Shown: piece by piece, positions 38,329-49,199 of the stretch
How the letters are laid out: the number at the start of each line of letters is the position of its first letter
Position numbering within the stretch: the first letter of the stretch is position 1
Assembly (NCBI GenBank): GCA_021648755.1
Contig: JAKISG010000003.1
Span: forward strand, 70,448-134,447
Direction: 5' to 3'
Origin: Flavobacteriaceae bacterium
GTDB taxonomy: Bacteria; Bacteroidota; Bacteroidia; Flavobacteriales; Flavobacteriaceae
Length of the DNA stretch: 64,000 bases
Translations under genes and position numbers: made by a program
The notes under the pieces: generated by a model
What the model was told of the DNA's origin: nothing
Seen by the model: only the letters and a program-made list of their open reading frames with translations
The model's database searches: none

Positions 38329-38336
38329 TAATTTTG
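38329..38336 (+). promoter_or_regulatory. -7 box of the second hydrolase gene
   Basis: TAATTTTG is a TAnnTTTG match 97 bases before the ATG at 38433. The nearest TTTTG (in the operator repeat) is 24 bases upstream, slightly too far for a good -33 box, which fits an activator-dependent promoter. Confidence 0.45.
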
Positions 38337-38432
38337 AAATGAAATAAAAGAGAAACTTTATTAAAATACATAAAAAATTATTAACTTAAATCATTGAAAC
38401 TTAAACAATTTCAATATCACAAACTCAAATTT

Positions 38433-41400
38433 ATGAAAAAATTAATTACAATTACAAGCTTTTTATTATTTATTAATATTACAGCACAAGAAATACCCAT
38501 TATTAAAATAGATTCTATGCTAGTTAATATTGACAAATCTAGTTTATCAACCAATAACATTTTATATGATCGAGTCTTTTCTTGGGCTAATTTAGATGTC
38601 TATACCGATTCTATAAACATATCTAATACTAAACATTTTGAACAAGCATTGACAGAGTTATATAAGTCATCAAATGAGCAGAAATTTATTCCTTATAAAA
38701 ATTTAAGAAACTTTTATATAGATAAAAAAAATTATGATGAGGTTGATATTGGTATAATAAATGCCTCTTTTTATCAAATAAATTACTTTGAAGAAAATGT
38801 AGAAGAAGGAGGTCTTAAAATAATCGATAATAAATTTGAAAAAATTAATAATGGCAAGACAGCATTTAAATCCAATGAAGTTTTAATTATTTCACCATTA
38901 AAACAATTTGTAACGGGTAATGATATTACATTTCATTTTGATGAGAAATTTGTATTTGAAGAAAACACCAATAAAACAATTAATAGTATTATTGCTAATT
39001 TTGATACCAAAATAGATTACACCATTTACGAAAACGGCAATTTTACTAATAATAATCTAACTATTAATTATACAGAAACAGGTTATAAAACTTTAACTTT
39101 TTTGGTTGTATTTAATGATAATACTACTAAAACTACCCAAGCAGAAATGCATTTTAAGCGCTTAGAACAACAGTCTGTACAGCCTGTAGTAAATTTAGAA
39201 CAGCCTTTTATTTCGGATATACCATTTCAAGGTTATGATGAGTATTCGCCAGTAAATGGTCAATTAGAATGGCGTATTTTCTATGCTAACAATAATACCA
39301 ATAATAAAATTTTAAAACCGATTATTATTATAGATGGTTTTGACCCTTTAGATAAAAGAAAAATACAAGATTCTGATCCACATGAGGGTACTGATGAAGA
39401 GCATCGTTCCATCGAAGATACAATGGTTTATTTTGACAGTAATGGTATAGAACAAGATATAATTCCAAAACTACAATCATTAGGTTATGACGTAATTATT
39501 GTAAATCACCCTGTTTATACAACTCCAGATGGTATAGAAATAGATGGTGGAGCAGACTATATAGAACGTAACGGTTTAAATCATGCTTCATTTTACAAAG
39601 CAATTAATGCAAAATTAACAGAGAACAATAGTAATGAAGAGTTAGTAATTGTTGGACCAAGTATGGGCGGTCAAATATCACGTTATGCATTAGCATATAT
39701 GGAGAGAAATAGGAATCATCACAATTGTCGTTTATGGTTAAGTATAGATAGCCCGCATTTAGGTGCAAATATACCAATTGGTACACAAGCATTATTAAAC
39801 ATGGTGGCCTCTACTGGTCAGGTAAGCGCTATAGATTTTGTAGAAAACCAACTAGGTTCAGCGGCGGCAAGGCAGCAATTAATAGAGCAATATAATGGTT
39901 CAATTTCTACATTATATCAGGGTGAATCTTATTATACACTAAAACAAGATTATTTAGATGCAAGAACAATTTCACAGGGATATACTGAAAATAAAGGACA
40001 TCCATTTTTTGTTAAGTTTTATGATAATTTATTTAAAAATGGTGTGCGAAACAGTAAGGGATATCCAAAAAATTTAAGAAAAGTAGCATTAGTTAATGGT
40101 TCTTTAACTGGTTCAAAAAAATTTCAAAATCCTTTTGCTCAAAATTGGTTTAGTGAAGTTACTCCATATAATGATAATTTTGCAAATAATAGCGAGCAAA
40201 CATTAAATATAACTGGAATCAAAAATATTTTGGGTGTTTCGATTGTTGGTACAAGAATTCACGCCTATAATAATGCTTATAATAATGGAATGCCTCAAAA
40301 AATAGCAACATTTTATAGAAAAAAAGATCCTTTTTATGGGGTTACAAATTATATTATGAATAATAATTCTAGAGGTAATATGGATAATGTTTCAGGCGGT
40401 TGGTTTCCTACAAATCAGATTATTGCAAAAACAACAATAGAAAATATACCTGGGGAATTATCTTGGTACGAATTAAGGGAAATTGAACATGTAAATTCAT
40501 TTATTTCAACACCGAGTGCATTAGGTTTTAAAAATCCAGATTTTAATTGGCATGATGATATAAATAGAAATTTAATTTGTACTAATGAAATACCTTTTGA
40601 TAATTATTTTGCGCCACAAGAAAATGAACAACATACCTCTTTTACAGAACAAAGTTTTAATTGGTTTAAAGATGAGTTGGCTAGTGATAATCCAAATCTA
40701 ACAGTTTATTTAGAAAGCGATGATTTAGTTGGTCAAGATATGCTTTGCCAAAATCTAAATGCTGAATATAGTTTTGAAAATTGTAAAATACCAACTGAAC
40801 CTACTTGGGAGGTTTCCAATAATCTAAATATTGTATTTTCAAATGATACCAGTATTATTGTAGAAATTGCAGATTCATTAACTAGCCAAATGGGATTTAT
40901 AAGAGCCATTTTTGACAATCAAACTGTAGAAAAACAAGTTTGGCTCGGTAAACCAAGAGCATATACTGTAGATCCTGATCCAGTAATATGTACAGGTGTA
41001 TTTGTACAAGAATCAGGTGTCTATTCGTTACCTGTTTCTCCAGGCGCTTCCACTTATGAAGTTACAATAGATAATTCAAATTTAATTATTGATAATGGTC
41101 AAATATCAACAAGTCCTCCACAAAATATAAATTTTTTAGCATCTCAAGAAGGAGATTATATAGCAATATTAACTACAACGAATGAATGTGGTTTAAAAGA
41201 ATCTAATATCTATATAACCGCAGAAAATTGCAATGATTTTGGAGGTTGGGGTATGCCTAAGCCATTTCCAAACTCTTCGGATACAAGTTTTAAATTAGAT
41301 TTTAGAAACAAACCATCAACATCACAATTTTATATATATTTGTATGACCAATATTCAAATATAAAATATCAAGGAGGGTCTAATAATGTAGAAAAGACAA

Positions 41401-41492
41401 TTGACACAATGAATTTAGAAGAGGGTGTTTATTATTTACAAGTTTATGAAAATGGAGAATTAAAAACTAAGCAAATATTAGTAAATCATTAA
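38433..41492 (+). CDS. Large T9SS-exported alpha/beta-hydrolase, paralogue of 1453-4434
   Basis: 1019 aa from the ATG at 38433. The longer frame from the TTG at 38394 would put 13 charged residues before the signal peptide MKKLITITSFLLFINITAQ. The core has IIIIDGFDPLDKRKIQDSD and the nucleophile elbow GPSMGG with Ser at about 410, then SIDSPHLGANIPIG. Later blocks LGFKNPDFNW and EIPFDNYFAPQENEQHTSF match the paralogue. The end FYIYLYDQYSNIKYQGG with EEGVYYLQVYENGELKTKQI is a T9SS-type sorting end. It is probably a secreted lipase or esterase. It lies in the T6SS island, and its likely regulator is the AraC-type gene upstream. Confidence 0.8.
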   Translation: MKKLITITSFLLFINITAQEIPIIKIDSMLVNIDKSSLSTNNILYDRVFSWANLDVYTDSINISNTKHFEQALTELYKSSNEQKFIPYKNLRNFYIDKKNYDEVDIGIINASFYQINYFEENVEEGGLKIIDNKFEKINNGKTAFKSNEVLIISPLKQFVTGNDITFHFDEKFVFEENTNKTINSIIANFDTKIDYTIYENGNFTNNNLTINYTETGYKTLTFLVVFNDNTTKTTQAEMHFKRLEQQSVQPVVNLEQPFISDIPFQGYDEYSPVNGQLEWRIFYANNNTNNKILKPIIIIDGFDPLDKRKIQDSDPHEGTDEEHRSIEDTMVYFDSNGIEQDIIPKLQSLGYDVIIVNHPVYTTPDGIEIDGGADYIERNGLNHASFYKAINAKLTENNSNEELVIVGPSMGGQISRYALAYMERNRNHHNCRLWLSIDSPHLGANIPIGTQALLNMVASTGQVSAIDFVENQLGSAAARQQLIEQYNGSISTLYQGESYYTLKQDYLDARTISQGYTENKGHPFFVKFYDNLFKNGVRNSKGYPKNLRKVALVNGSLTGSKKFQNPFAQNWFSEVTPYNDNFANNSEQTLNITGIKNILGVSIVGTRIHAYNNAYNNGMPQKIATFYRKKDPFYGVTNYIMNNNSRGNMDNVSGGWFPTNQIIAKTTIENIPGELSWYELREIEHVNSFISTPSALGFKNPDFNWHDDINRNLICTNEIPFDNYFAPQENEQHTSFTEQSFNWFKDELASDNPNLTVYLESDDLVGQDMLCQNLNAEYSFENCKIPTEPTWEVSNNLNIVFSNDTSIIVEIADSLTSQMGFIRAIFDNQTVEKQVWLGKPRAYTVDPDPVICTGVFVQESGVYSLPVSPGASTYEVTIDNSNLIIDNGQISTSPPQNINFLASQEGDYIAILTTTNECGLKESNIYITAENCNDFGGWGMPKPFPNSSDTSFKLDFRNKPSTSQFYIYLYDQYSNIKYQGGSNNVEKTIDTMNLEEGVYYLQVYENGELKTKQILVNH

Positions 41493-41572
41493 ATAATATA
41501 AACTCTGCATAAAACTTTGCAGGCACTTTCAGAAGTAAGCCAAAACGCTAACTTTTAAAAAATAATTAAGTA

Positions 41573-41607
41573 AAAACTCTCAAGAATTAATTTTTCTTGA
41601 GAGTTTT
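41573..41607 (+). terminator. Terminator after the second hydrolase gene
   Basis: AAAACTCTCAAGAA / TTCTTGAGAGTTTT (41573-41586, 41594-41607), a 14-bp perfect stem with a 7-base loop. The gap to tssH (41493-41870) otherwise holds only the tssH promoter. Confidence 0.8.
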
Positions 41608-41716
41608 CTGTTTTTAATGTTGTATTCTTTAAGATTTTTTTATGGGCTTATTCTCACAACAATTTTTTTAGTATAAAACAAAATCAGTAGTTAATAAAGA
41701 ATAAATATAATGGAAG

Positions 41717-41747
41717 TTTGTACTAAAATTTAAAGTTTGTATCTTTG
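41717..41747 (+). promoter_or_regulatory. tssH: Promoter of tssH (clpV)
   Basis: TTTG (41717-41720), 19 bases, then TATCTTTG (41740-41747): a perfect Bacteroidota -33/-7 promoter. The transcript would start near 41754, giving a leader of about 115 bases before the ATG at 41871. Confidence 0.8.
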
Positions 41748-41870
41748 TGCTAAATAAGTGATAAATTAATAGAAAACGCCTTGAATTTGTCACCTACTTA
41801 ATACGCTTACAAAAATTCTTAATATGAACTTTTCAGTAAGTTCAATTAAAAAAATAACACTTAAAATTTT

Positions 41871-44348
41871 ATGACAGATTATAAATTATCCAATAAATTA
41901 GAAGAAGTAATACACATTTCTCAAGCATTAGCCAAAGAGTATGCACATAAAACATATTCAGCAGCTCATTTATTAAAAGCACTTATGCATAAAAACATAG
42001 GTATGTTAGCATATTTAGAAAAAATTGGTCAAGATGGTTACTTTGTTGATGAATGGGCAGACGTGCGTTTAGAATCATTACCTAAAGCCTCTAGAGTTCC
42101 TGAAAACCCGTCTAGTGATGATTTGGTTGAAGCTATTTTTTATGAAGCAGATAGCGTAAAGTTAAAGTTAGGTGTTGATGCCGTTAATGAATATTGTTTA
42201 TTAATAGCAATTTGTACACCTGGTGTTGGTTTTACTTACGAACAACTAAAAACATTTCCGTTAACACCTAATGAGATTATTGAAAACTTAGGAGGAAATC
42301 AAATTTCCTCAGAAAATAAAAATTCTGAAAACTCTTTTTCACAAACAAAAATGAGTTCAAGTACAACAGGAACTGCAACCCTTTCACAATACTGTGTAAA
42401 TAAAACCTTAAAAGCTCAAAATGATTCTTTAGAAAAAATTTCAGGAAGAGATGCTGAAATTAAAATGATTACAGAAATTTTAGGAAGACGTTCAAAACCA
42501 AACGTATTAATTATAGGCGACCCAGGAGTGGGTAAAACAGTTATGTTAAACGCCTTGGCATACGCAACTATAAATAATAATATACCAGTTCATTTTAAAG
42601 ACGCTAAAGTATTTGAACTCGATTTTATTAACCTAGTATCTGGAGCAGGGTATAAAGGCGAAATAGAAGATCGATTAAAAAAAGTATTTAATGAAATGAG
42701 GCAATTTGATAAGCCTATTCTGTTAATTGATGAAATAAACAACATAAGTAATAAAGATTCTGGAAATCAGGGACTGGTAAACCTATTAAAGTCAGAATTG
42801 GTTAAAGGAGAAATAACTATAATAGGTACAGCAACAAACGATGCCTTTAGAAAACACGTAGAGTCTGATGAAGGGTTAGCGCGTCTGTTTGAAGTTGTGC
42901 GCTTACTAGAGCCAACAGAAGAAGAGGCACATAGAATGATTAAAAATGCCGTTTCCTATTACACAGAACATCATAAATTAACTATTGATTTAGAATCAAT
43001 AACCGAAGCTATACGGTTAGCAAAAAGATACAATAAAGAACGTAGTTTACCAGACTCTGCTATAGATTTAATTGACAGAACAATGTCCGCAGCTAAATTT
43101 ATGATAGAAACATCGGTTAAAGAAATCAAGTCATTAAAAGAAAAATTAAAAGAACTTAAAAAAAGTAAACTTAAAAGTGATGCGTTAATTATGGAGCAAA
43201 GTTGGTTGTATGCTCAGATGAAGAATAAATTAAGTTATTTATTATTTACGGAACTAAAAGAAGAAGATCATTTTGAAAATATAAAAACACCTACGGAAGG
43301 CTTTAAAACATTAAACCGCATTTTAAATAATCTAACTAAAATTGCTTCAAAAGATAAAAAAGAAATTACTAAAAATGATATTGCCTCTACAATAGCAAAT
43401 AAGACAGGGATACCAATGGGTAAACTTCAGGCAGATGAAAAAGAAAAATTATTGAATATGGAAGATCAATTACGAAAACGCGTAATAGGTCAAGATCACG
43501 CTATAAAAGTAATTACTGAAGCAGTATTAGAATCTCGTTCAGGTTTAAGTAAACCAGGTTTGCCAACAGGATCTTTTTTCTTTTCTGGACCTACAGGAAC
43601 AGGTAAAACAGAGTTAGCAAAAGCTTTAGCAGAATTTTTATTTCAAACAGAATCATCGATTATTAGATTAGATATGTCAGAATTTAAAGAAGAACATTCC
43701 GCTGCTCTTTTATATGGCGCACCTCCAGGTTATGTGGGTTATGAAGAAGGAGGGTTGTTAGTAAATAAAATTAGAGAAAAGCCATATTCAATTGTGCTTT
43801 TTGATGAAATCGAAAAAGCACACCCTTCCGTTTTTGATATATTTTTACAAATATTAGATGAAGGAAAATTACACGATCGTTTAGGAAAAGAAGGTGATTT
43901 TTCTAATGCAGTAATACTATTTACATCAAACATAGGAAGTAACCATATCATAGAATCTTTTGGAAAAGGGATAGTACCAAAGTCTAGTGACTTATTAGAA
44001 ATGATGTCAAGTCATTTTAGACCAGAATTTTTAGGAAGACTAACAGAGATAATTCCGTTTTCACCGATTACTGAAGATGTTGTCGAGCGAATATTTAAAA
44101 TTCAACTAAAAGATTTATACAAGGCATTAGAAAAATTAGAAATAACATTAGAAATAACAGACAAAGCAATCGCATTTTTAGCCCAAAAAGGATTTACACC
44201 TAAATATGGAGCAAGACCTTTAAGAGGTGTTATTAGAAGTGATATAAGATCGCCATTATCTAAGCTAATTATTTCTGGAAAAATAACTAAAGGAGCAAAA
44301 ATAACATTAGATATTGACAAGAAAAATAACTTAAAATGGAAATATTAA
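41871..44348 (+). CDS. tssH: T6SS AAA+ ATPase TssH (ClpV-like)
   Basis: 825 aa, ClpB/ClpV architecture. The N-terminal Clp-N domain (EEVIHISQALAKEYAHKTYS) is followed by D1 with Walker A GDPGVGKT (about 216-223) and Walker B ILLIDEINNI. A coiled-coil middle stretch (VKEIKSLKEKLKELKKSK) and D2 with Walker A GPTGTGKT (about 573) and Walker B FDEIEKAHPSVFDI follow. Tandem AAA+ ATPases of this type dismantle contracted T6SS sheaths. The next genes, tssB and tssC, are its substrates, which supports ClpV over a ClpB chaperone. Confidence 0.88.
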   Translation: MTDYKLSNKLEEVIHISQALAKEYAHKTYSAAHLLKALMHKNIGMLAYLEKIGQDGYFVDEWADVRLESLPKASRVPENPSSDDLVEAIFYEADSVKLKLGVDAVNEYCLLIAICTPGVGFTYEQLKTFPLTPNEIIENLGGNQISSENKNSENSFSQTKMSSSTTGTATLSQYCVNKTLKAQNDSLEKISGRDAEIKMITEILGRRSKPNVLIIGDPGVGKTVMLNALAYATINNNIPVHFKDAKVFELDFINLVSGAGYKGEIEDRLKKVFNEMRQFDKPILLIDEINNISNKDSGNQGLVNLLKSELVKGEITIIGTATNDAFRKHVESDEGLARLFEVVRLLEPTEEEAHRMIKNAVSYYTEHHKLTIDLESITEAIRLAKRYNKERSLPDSAIDLIDRTMSAAKFMIETSVKEIKSLKEKLKELKKSKLKSDALIMEQSWLYAQMKNKLSYLLFTELKEEDHFENIKTPTEGFKTLNRILNNLTKIASKDKKEITKNDIASTIANKTGIPMGKLQADEKEKLLNMEDQLRKRVIGQDHAIKVITEAVLESRSGLSKPGLPTGSFFFSGPTGTGKTELAKALAEFLFQTESSIIRLDMSEFKEEHSAALLYGAPPGYVGYEEGGLLVNKIREKPYSIVLFDEIEKAHPSVFDIFLQILDEGKLHDRLGKEGDFSNAVILFTSNIGSNHIIESFGKGIVPKSSDLLEMMSSHFRPEFLGRLTEIIPFSPITEDVVERIFKIQLKDLYKALEKLEITLEITDKAIAFLAQKGFTPKYGARPLRGVIRSDIRSPLSKLIISGKITKGAKITLDIDKKNNLKWKY

Positions 44349-44359
44349 GCAAGAAGTGC

Positions 44360-44389
44360 TTGGTATTGTCAAAAAAGTATTTATATTTG
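44360..44389 (+). promoter_or_regulatory. tssB: Promoter of tssB-tssC
   Basis: TTG (44360-44362), 19 bases, then TATATTTG (44382-44389), 29 bases before the tssB ATG. Sheath genes can therefore be expressed more strongly than tssH. Confidence 0.7.
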
Positions 44390-44417
44390 GCGTAATTAAT
44401 CATTTAATTTATTAAAC

Positions 44418-44864
44418 ATGGAAACATACGGATTAGGAGGAACTGAGGTAAAAACCGATGCTAATGAAGCAATACAGGATATTCCACAAAATAGAACATT
44501 ACTAGTAGAAAAATTAACTCACAATCAACCAATAAAACCAGTTGTAACAAAAGGTTTAAAAACAATTGATGATATATTTGAACATTATGACCCTAAAGTA
44601 GAAGTTGAATTTGAAGATTCTGAAGGTGTTTTAAAGAAAGAAGAATTAGGATTTAAAAATCTTGGAGACTTTGGAGGTAAAGGAATTACAAAGCAAAGTT
44701 CTTTTTTAAAAGATTTAAGTACAGAGAAAGAGCAATACATTAAAGTTATTAAGCAATTAAAAACAAATAAAATTTTAAAGACTGCAATAACAAATCCAGA
44801 AGCAAAAGCAGCTTTGTTAGAATCTATTAAAGCATTATTAACAGAAATTGAAGAAAAAAAATAG
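44418..44864 (+). CDS. tssB: T6SS contractile sheath small subunit TssB
   Basis: 148 aa. METYGLGGTEVKTDANEAIQDIP and VVTKGLKTIDDIFEHYDPKVEVEFED followed by EELGFKNLGDFGGKGI are the Bacteroidota TssB pattern, with the helical C-terminus KAALLESIKALLTEIEEKK that interlocks with TssC. Together with TssC it forms the contractile sheath around the Hcp tube. The tssC gene starts 3 bases after the tssB stop. Confidence 0.92.
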   Translation: METYGLGGTEVKTDANEAIQDIPQNRTLLVEKLTHNQPIKPVVTKGLKTIDDIFEHYDPKVEVEFEDSEGVLKKEELGFKNLGDFGGKGITKQSSFLKDLSTEKEQYIKVIKQLKTNKILKTAITNPEAKAALLESIKALLTEIEEKK

Positions 44865-44867
44865 AAT

Positions 44868-46217
44868 ATGGCATTATCTTTTAAAAAACAAAGTAATCAA
44901 GTAGCAAACCCTTCACAACACCTTAAAGAGAATAGTGAAAAACTAGCTAAATACGGTGGGTTTGATTTGTTAGAAGCTTGTATTGAGGGTGTTCAAAATA
45001 TGAATCCCGAACGAAAGGCAAGAAAGAAAATTTTTTTAGCAGAGAACTCTAAAAAAGAAGAACGAGAGACCTTAAAAAAGACACTTGAAATATGGGCTTC
45101 AATTTTAGGCAGTACAGATAGCATACCAGATATGGTAAGTGAATCAGAAAAACGTTCGCAAACTGCTAACGAATCCTTAAAAAAGAACTTAGGAACAGCC
45201 CTTAAAGCAACTAGAGAATTAGAGCGTTCTTACCGTTCAGTTGCCTTATTTTATAAAAACACAGAGTCTGATAAGTTAAAAAATATTTCGATACTCAATG
45301 CAGAATTAGATCAGGTAAAAGACTTAGACAACACCCGTTTTATAGATGCGGTAGCGGAAGAATTAAAATCTACATACGACCGTTTAGACTTAAGAGAAAA
45401 TTACGGTTTATTAGTTATTCCTGGTTATTTAGGTTCAAATAAAGTCATTGAAAAATGGGCAAAAATAGCCTATGAAAATAAAGCGATGTTAATTACTGAT
45501 TTTATACACTTAGATGAACCAGATGATGTTATGGAAATGTTTGAGGCCGCTAATTTAACAGGCGGTGATAAGTACCGTTCTAATGTTGTTATGACATGTA
45601 ACTGGCTAGTAGGTAGAGGTAAAGTTGATGAAGTAGGAGAAGAGGATGATTTATTTATACCTCCAGCAGGAGCTTTAGCAGGTAAAATATATAATACACT
45701 AATGTCTCAAGTAACAGCAGGTAAGAAGTTTGGTGGTATTAATGAAATTGACGGTGTTCGATTTGATCTTAAGAAGAGTGAAATTTCACAATTGGAAAGG
45801 TTAGGATTAGTGCCTATGGTAAAAGAATACGGTAAAGTTATGGCGTTCTCTGCAAAAACTTTATTTAATGGTGATAATCTAGGACTTCAAACGTACTCTG
45901 TAGTAAGAGTATTTGATTATGTAACTAAAGTGTTAATGGATTTTCTTAACCGTAGAGCATTTGAAAACTTTAATGCCAAAACAAGAAAAGAACTAATGGG
46001 GCAAATTGTTAAATTTTTAGATAATATAACAGGTCCAGATAAATTAATTGAAGACTTTTCTATCAAAAGATTTGAACAAGACCCAAATCAAAAAGATAGA
46101 GTGTATTTAGATATTCATATGAAACCTTACTTTCCTGCAAAGAATTTTTTAATTAAAATGGACGGTCAAAAAGGAGATGATGGTACTGAATGGGACTCTG
46201 AATATGAACAAAAATAA
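44868..46217 (+). CDS. tssC: T6SS contractile sheath large subunit TssC
   Basis: 449 aa, the Bacteroidota TssC (DUF5458) type. The blocks LLEACIEGVQNMNPERKARKK, ENYGLLVIPGYLGSNKVIEKW, MTCNWLVGRGKVDE and FIPPAGALAGKIYN, and the end NFLIKMDGQKGD, are recognisable. It is the main subunit of the sheath that contracts to drive the Hcp tube. It follows tssB with a 3-base gap and ends with a terminator. No other T6SS core gene follows; gyrA comes next. Confidence 0.92.
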   Translation: MALSFKKQSNQVANPSQHLKENSEKLAKYGGFDLLEACIEGVQNMNPERKARKKIFLAENSKKEERETLKKTLEIWASILGSTDSIPDMVSESEKRSQTANESLKKNLGTALKATRELERSYRSVALFYKNTESDKLKNISILNAELDQVKDLDNTRFIDAVAEELKSTYDRLDLRENYGLLVIPGYLGSNKVIEKWAKIAYENKAMLITDFIHLDEPDDVMEMFEAANLTGGDKYRSNVVMTCNWLVGRGKVDEVGEEDDLFIPPAGALAGKIYNTLMSQVTAGKKFGGINEIDGVRFDLKKSEISQLERLGLVPMVKEYGKVMAFSAKTLFNGDNLGLQTYSVVRVFDYVTKVLMDFLNRRAFENFNAKTRKELMGQIVKFLDNITGPDKLIEDFSIKRFEQDPNQKDRVYLDIHMKPYFPAKNFLIKMDGQKGDDGTEWDSEYEQK

Positions 46218-46231
46218 AAGTTAAATGATAT

Positions 46232-46268
46232 AAATCCTGATAATTAATTTTATTAGGATTTTTTTTTG
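46232..46268 (+). terminator. tssC: Terminator after tssC
   Basis: AAATCCT-ga-TAAT and ATTAGGATTT pair across a short loop, followed by a run of T. Closes the tssBC transcript. Confidence 0.65.
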
Positions 46269-46666
46269 AACAAAAAAATGAAATCTATTTGCTAACATTA
46301 TTGTCTTTCATCAATTTTTAAACAGCACTAGTTTTTCTTCCGCTACAAGCATTAAGTAATTCAAGTAAACCATAAACTTAACCCTTGGGTAATGACTTTG
46401 GTTTCTAGATTACCAATCAGTATTTGTTATAAACTTTTAAAGTATATTTTTTTACAGACTTGATGTAAAATATTGTATTTTTAACCTTTTGATTACAAGA
46501 CAATTACAAAATTATGATTTATCACAATAAAAAATAATTTAGATAAAAATTACACTGTAAATTGTTAATAAAACAGTTAATTTAACATTAAATATTTAAT
46601 ATGAAAATTTGGATATGTTGTATATTGCATTTTTGTAAAATACAATAAATTAAATAATAAAAATTC
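46269..46666. other. Gene-free leader region before gyrA
   Basis: About 400 AT-rich bases without a plausible ORF. No perfect TAnnTTTG box with a good -33 is seen upstream of gyrA; TTGTATATTGCATTTTTG (46616-46633) is the closest candidate. No riboswitch or tRNA fold was recognised. Confidence 0.5.
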
Positions 46667-49174
46667 ATGGCAAAAGGAGAAAAAATAATTCCTATTAATA
46701 TTGAAGATGAAATGAAGAGTGCATACATTGATTATTCAATGTCTGTAATAGTTTCAAGAGCATTACCAGATGTTCGTGACGGTTTAAAACCGGTACATCG
46801 TAGAGTGCTTTTTGGTATGCATGAACTCGGAATTAAAGCTACTGGCGCACATAAGAAATCAGCTAGAGTAGTTGGTGAAGTTTTAGGTAAGTACCACCCA
46901 CATGGAGATACCTCAGTTTATGATGCAATGGTTAGAATGGCTCAAGATTGGAGCGTACGCTATGAAATGGTTGATGGTCAAGGTAATTTTGGTTCGCCAG
47001 ATGGTGATAGACCAGCAGCAATGCGTTACACAGAGGTTAGAATGAAAAAAATATCAGAAGATATGTTGGCAGATATTGATAAAGATACTGTTGATCATCG
47101 TCTGAATTTTGACGATACCTTAGAAGAACCAACAGTTCTGCCAACTAGAATTCCAGGATTATTAGTAAATGGAGCTTCAGGTATTGCAGTTGGTATGGCA
47201 ACTAATATGGCACCACATAATTTGACCGAAGTTGTTGATGGTACAATTGCATATATTGATAATAACGATATTGAAATAGAAGAGTTAATGCAACACATTA
47301 AAGCACCAGATTTCCCTACAGGAGGTACAATTTATGGTTATGATGGTGTTAAAGAAGCTTTTCATACAGGTAGAGGTAGAATTGTTATTCGTTCTAAAAC
47401 CGAATTTGAAGAAATTAATGGTCGAGAATGTATCGTTGTAACGGAATTACCTTATCAGATTAACGGCGCAGATTTACAACAGAAAATTGCTGCATTAGTA
47501 AATGATAAAAAAATTGACGGAATTTCAGCAATTAAAGACGAAACAAGTAGATTAGGAAGAAGAATAGTTGTTGTTTTAAAACGAGATGCTATTCCAAATA
47601 TAGTATTAAATAAATTGTATAAATATACCTCTTTACAAACTTCATTTAGTGTAAATAATATTTGTTTAGTTAACGGAAAACCAGAATTATTAAACCTAAA
47701 ACAATTAATCCATTATTTTGTAGAACATAGACACGATGTTGTTGTTAGAAGAACAAAATATGAACTTAAAAAAGCAGAAGCAAGAGCACATATTTTAGAA
47801 GGATTAATTATTGCATCAGATAATATTGATGAAGTGATTAAAATTATTAGAGCCTCTAAAAATGCAGACGAAGCTAAAGAGAACCTAATTAAGAGATTTG
47901 AATTATCAGAAATCCAATCAAAAGCAATAGTTGAAATGCGCTTACGTCAATTAACAGGTCTAGAACAAGACAAGTTAAGAACCGAATATGAACAGATCAT
48001 GAAAACTATTGAGGATTTAAAAGATATATTAGCAGATGAAGGGAGAAGAATGAACATCATTAAAGAAGAACTGTTAGAAGTTAAAGCAAAATATGGTGAC
48101 GAAAGAAGATCCGTAATTGAATATGCAGGAGGTGATGTTAGTATCGAAGACATGATACCTAACACAAAAGTTGTAGTTACTATATCTAATGCAGGTTATG
48201 TAAAACGAACGAACTTATCTGAATATAAAACACAAAATAGAGGAGGTCGTGGACAAAAAGGAGTTTCAACAAGATCCGAAGACTTCTTAGAACACTTATT
48301 TGTTGCAACAAATCATCAATACATGTTGTTTTTTACCAAAAAAGGTAAAGTATTTTGGATGCGAGTTTATGAAATACCAGAAGGAGGTAAAACCGCAAAA
48401 GGTAGAGCAATACAAAATTTAATTAATATTGAAAATGAAGATGTTGTAAAAGCATTTTTAGTAACACAAGATTTAAAAGACGAAGATTACATCAATACTA
48501 ATTATGTAGTTATGGTTACTAAAAAAGGCCAAACCAAAAAAACAGTATTAGAACAATACTCTAGACCAAGAACAAATGGTATTGCAGCAATAAAAATCAA
48601 AGATGGCGATGAATTATTAGAAGCAAAACTAACCAATGGCGAAAGTCAAATTATGATTGCTGCAAAATCTGGTAAATGCATCCGTTTTGAAGAAGCAAAA
48701 ACAAGACCAATGGGCAGAAATGCTTCTGGAGTTAGAGGAATACGCCTAAAAGATGACAAAGATGAGGTTATCGGAATGATTTCTGTAAACGATGATGAGA
48801 GTAACGTACTAGTAGTATCAGAAAACGGCTACGGTAAACGATCTAAATTGGCAGATTATCGCATAACTAATCGAGGAGGTAAAGGAGTTAAAACCATTAA
48901 TATTACTGAAAAAACAGGCAGTTTAGTTGCCATTAAAAATGTAACTGATGATGATGATTTAATGATTATTAACAAATCAGGAATTACCATTCGTTTGGCA
49001 GTTGCAGGACTGCGAGTTATGGGTAGAGCAACCCAAGGCGTTAAACTAATTAACTTAAAAAGTAATGACTCTATTGCAGCAGTAGCAAAAGTACTACATG
49101 AAGAAGACGAAGAAATTATAAACGATGATGAAAATATTGGCATGAATATTGAAAATAACGATTCGGAAGAATAA
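46667..49174 (+). CDS. gyrA: DNA gyrase subunit A
   Basis: 835 aa. The start [44 protein letters not shown], the quinolone-resistance region [12 protein letters not shown] (Thr82 and Asp86 at the E. coli 83/87 sites), and the catalytic Tyr121 in [10 protein letters not shown] are typical. The C-terminal beta-pinwheel repeats include [12 protein letters not shown] (a GyrA-box) and end in an acidic tail. It introduces negative supercoils together with GyrB (not in the window). A TPR gene follows after 25 bases. Confidence 0.97.
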   Translation: MAKGEKIIPINIEDEMKSAYIDYSMSVIVSRALPDVRDGLKPVHRRVLFGMHELGIKATGAHKKSARVVGEVLGKYHPHGDTSVYDAMVRMAQDWSVRYEMVDGQGNFGSPDGDRPAAMRYTEVRMKKISEDMLADIDKDTVDHRLNFDDTLEEPTVLPTRIPGLLVNGASGIAVGMATNMAPHNLTEVVDGTIAYIDNNDIEIEELMQHIKAPDFPTGGTIYGYDGVKEAFHTGRGRIVIRSKTEFEEINGRECIVVTELPYQINGADLQQKIAALVNDKKIDGISAIKDETSRLGRRIVVVLKRDAIPNIVLNKLYKYTSLQTSFSVNNICLVNGKPELLNLKQLIHYFVEHRHDVVVRRTKYELKKAEARAHILEGLIIASDNIDEVIKIIRASKNADEAKENLIKRFELSEIQSKAIVEMRLRQLTGLEQDKLRTEYEQIMKTIEDLKDILADEGRRMNIIKEELLEVKAKYGDERRSVIEYAGGDVSIEDMIPNTKVVVTISNAGYVKRTNLSEYKTQNRGGRGQKGVSTRSEDFLEHLFVATNHQYMLFFTKKGKVFWMRVYEIPEGGKTAKGRAIQNLINIENEDVVKAFLVTQDLKDEDYINTNYVVMVTKKGQTKKTVLEQYSRPRTNGIAAIKIKDGDELLEAKLTNGESQIMIAAKSGKCIRFEEAKTRPMGRNASGVRGIRLKDDKDEVIGMISVNDDESNVLVVSENGYGKRSKLADYRITNRGGKGVKTINITEKTGSLVAIKNVTDDDDLMIINKSGITIRLAVAGLRVMGRATQGVKLINLKSNDSIAAVAKVLHEEDEEIINDDENIGMNIENNDSEE

Positions 49175-49199
49175 TAATTAATAATTAACTTAACTTATA

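Noticed and set aside
41871..44348. ClpB general chaperone instead of TssH
   Set aside because: The next genes are tssB and tssC, the substrates of ClpV, and the whole locus has T6SS promoters and terminators.
46616..46633. TTGTATATTGCATTTTTG as a gyrA promoter
   Set aside because: It does not contain a TAnnTTTG box with correct spacing; left as only a possible candidate.
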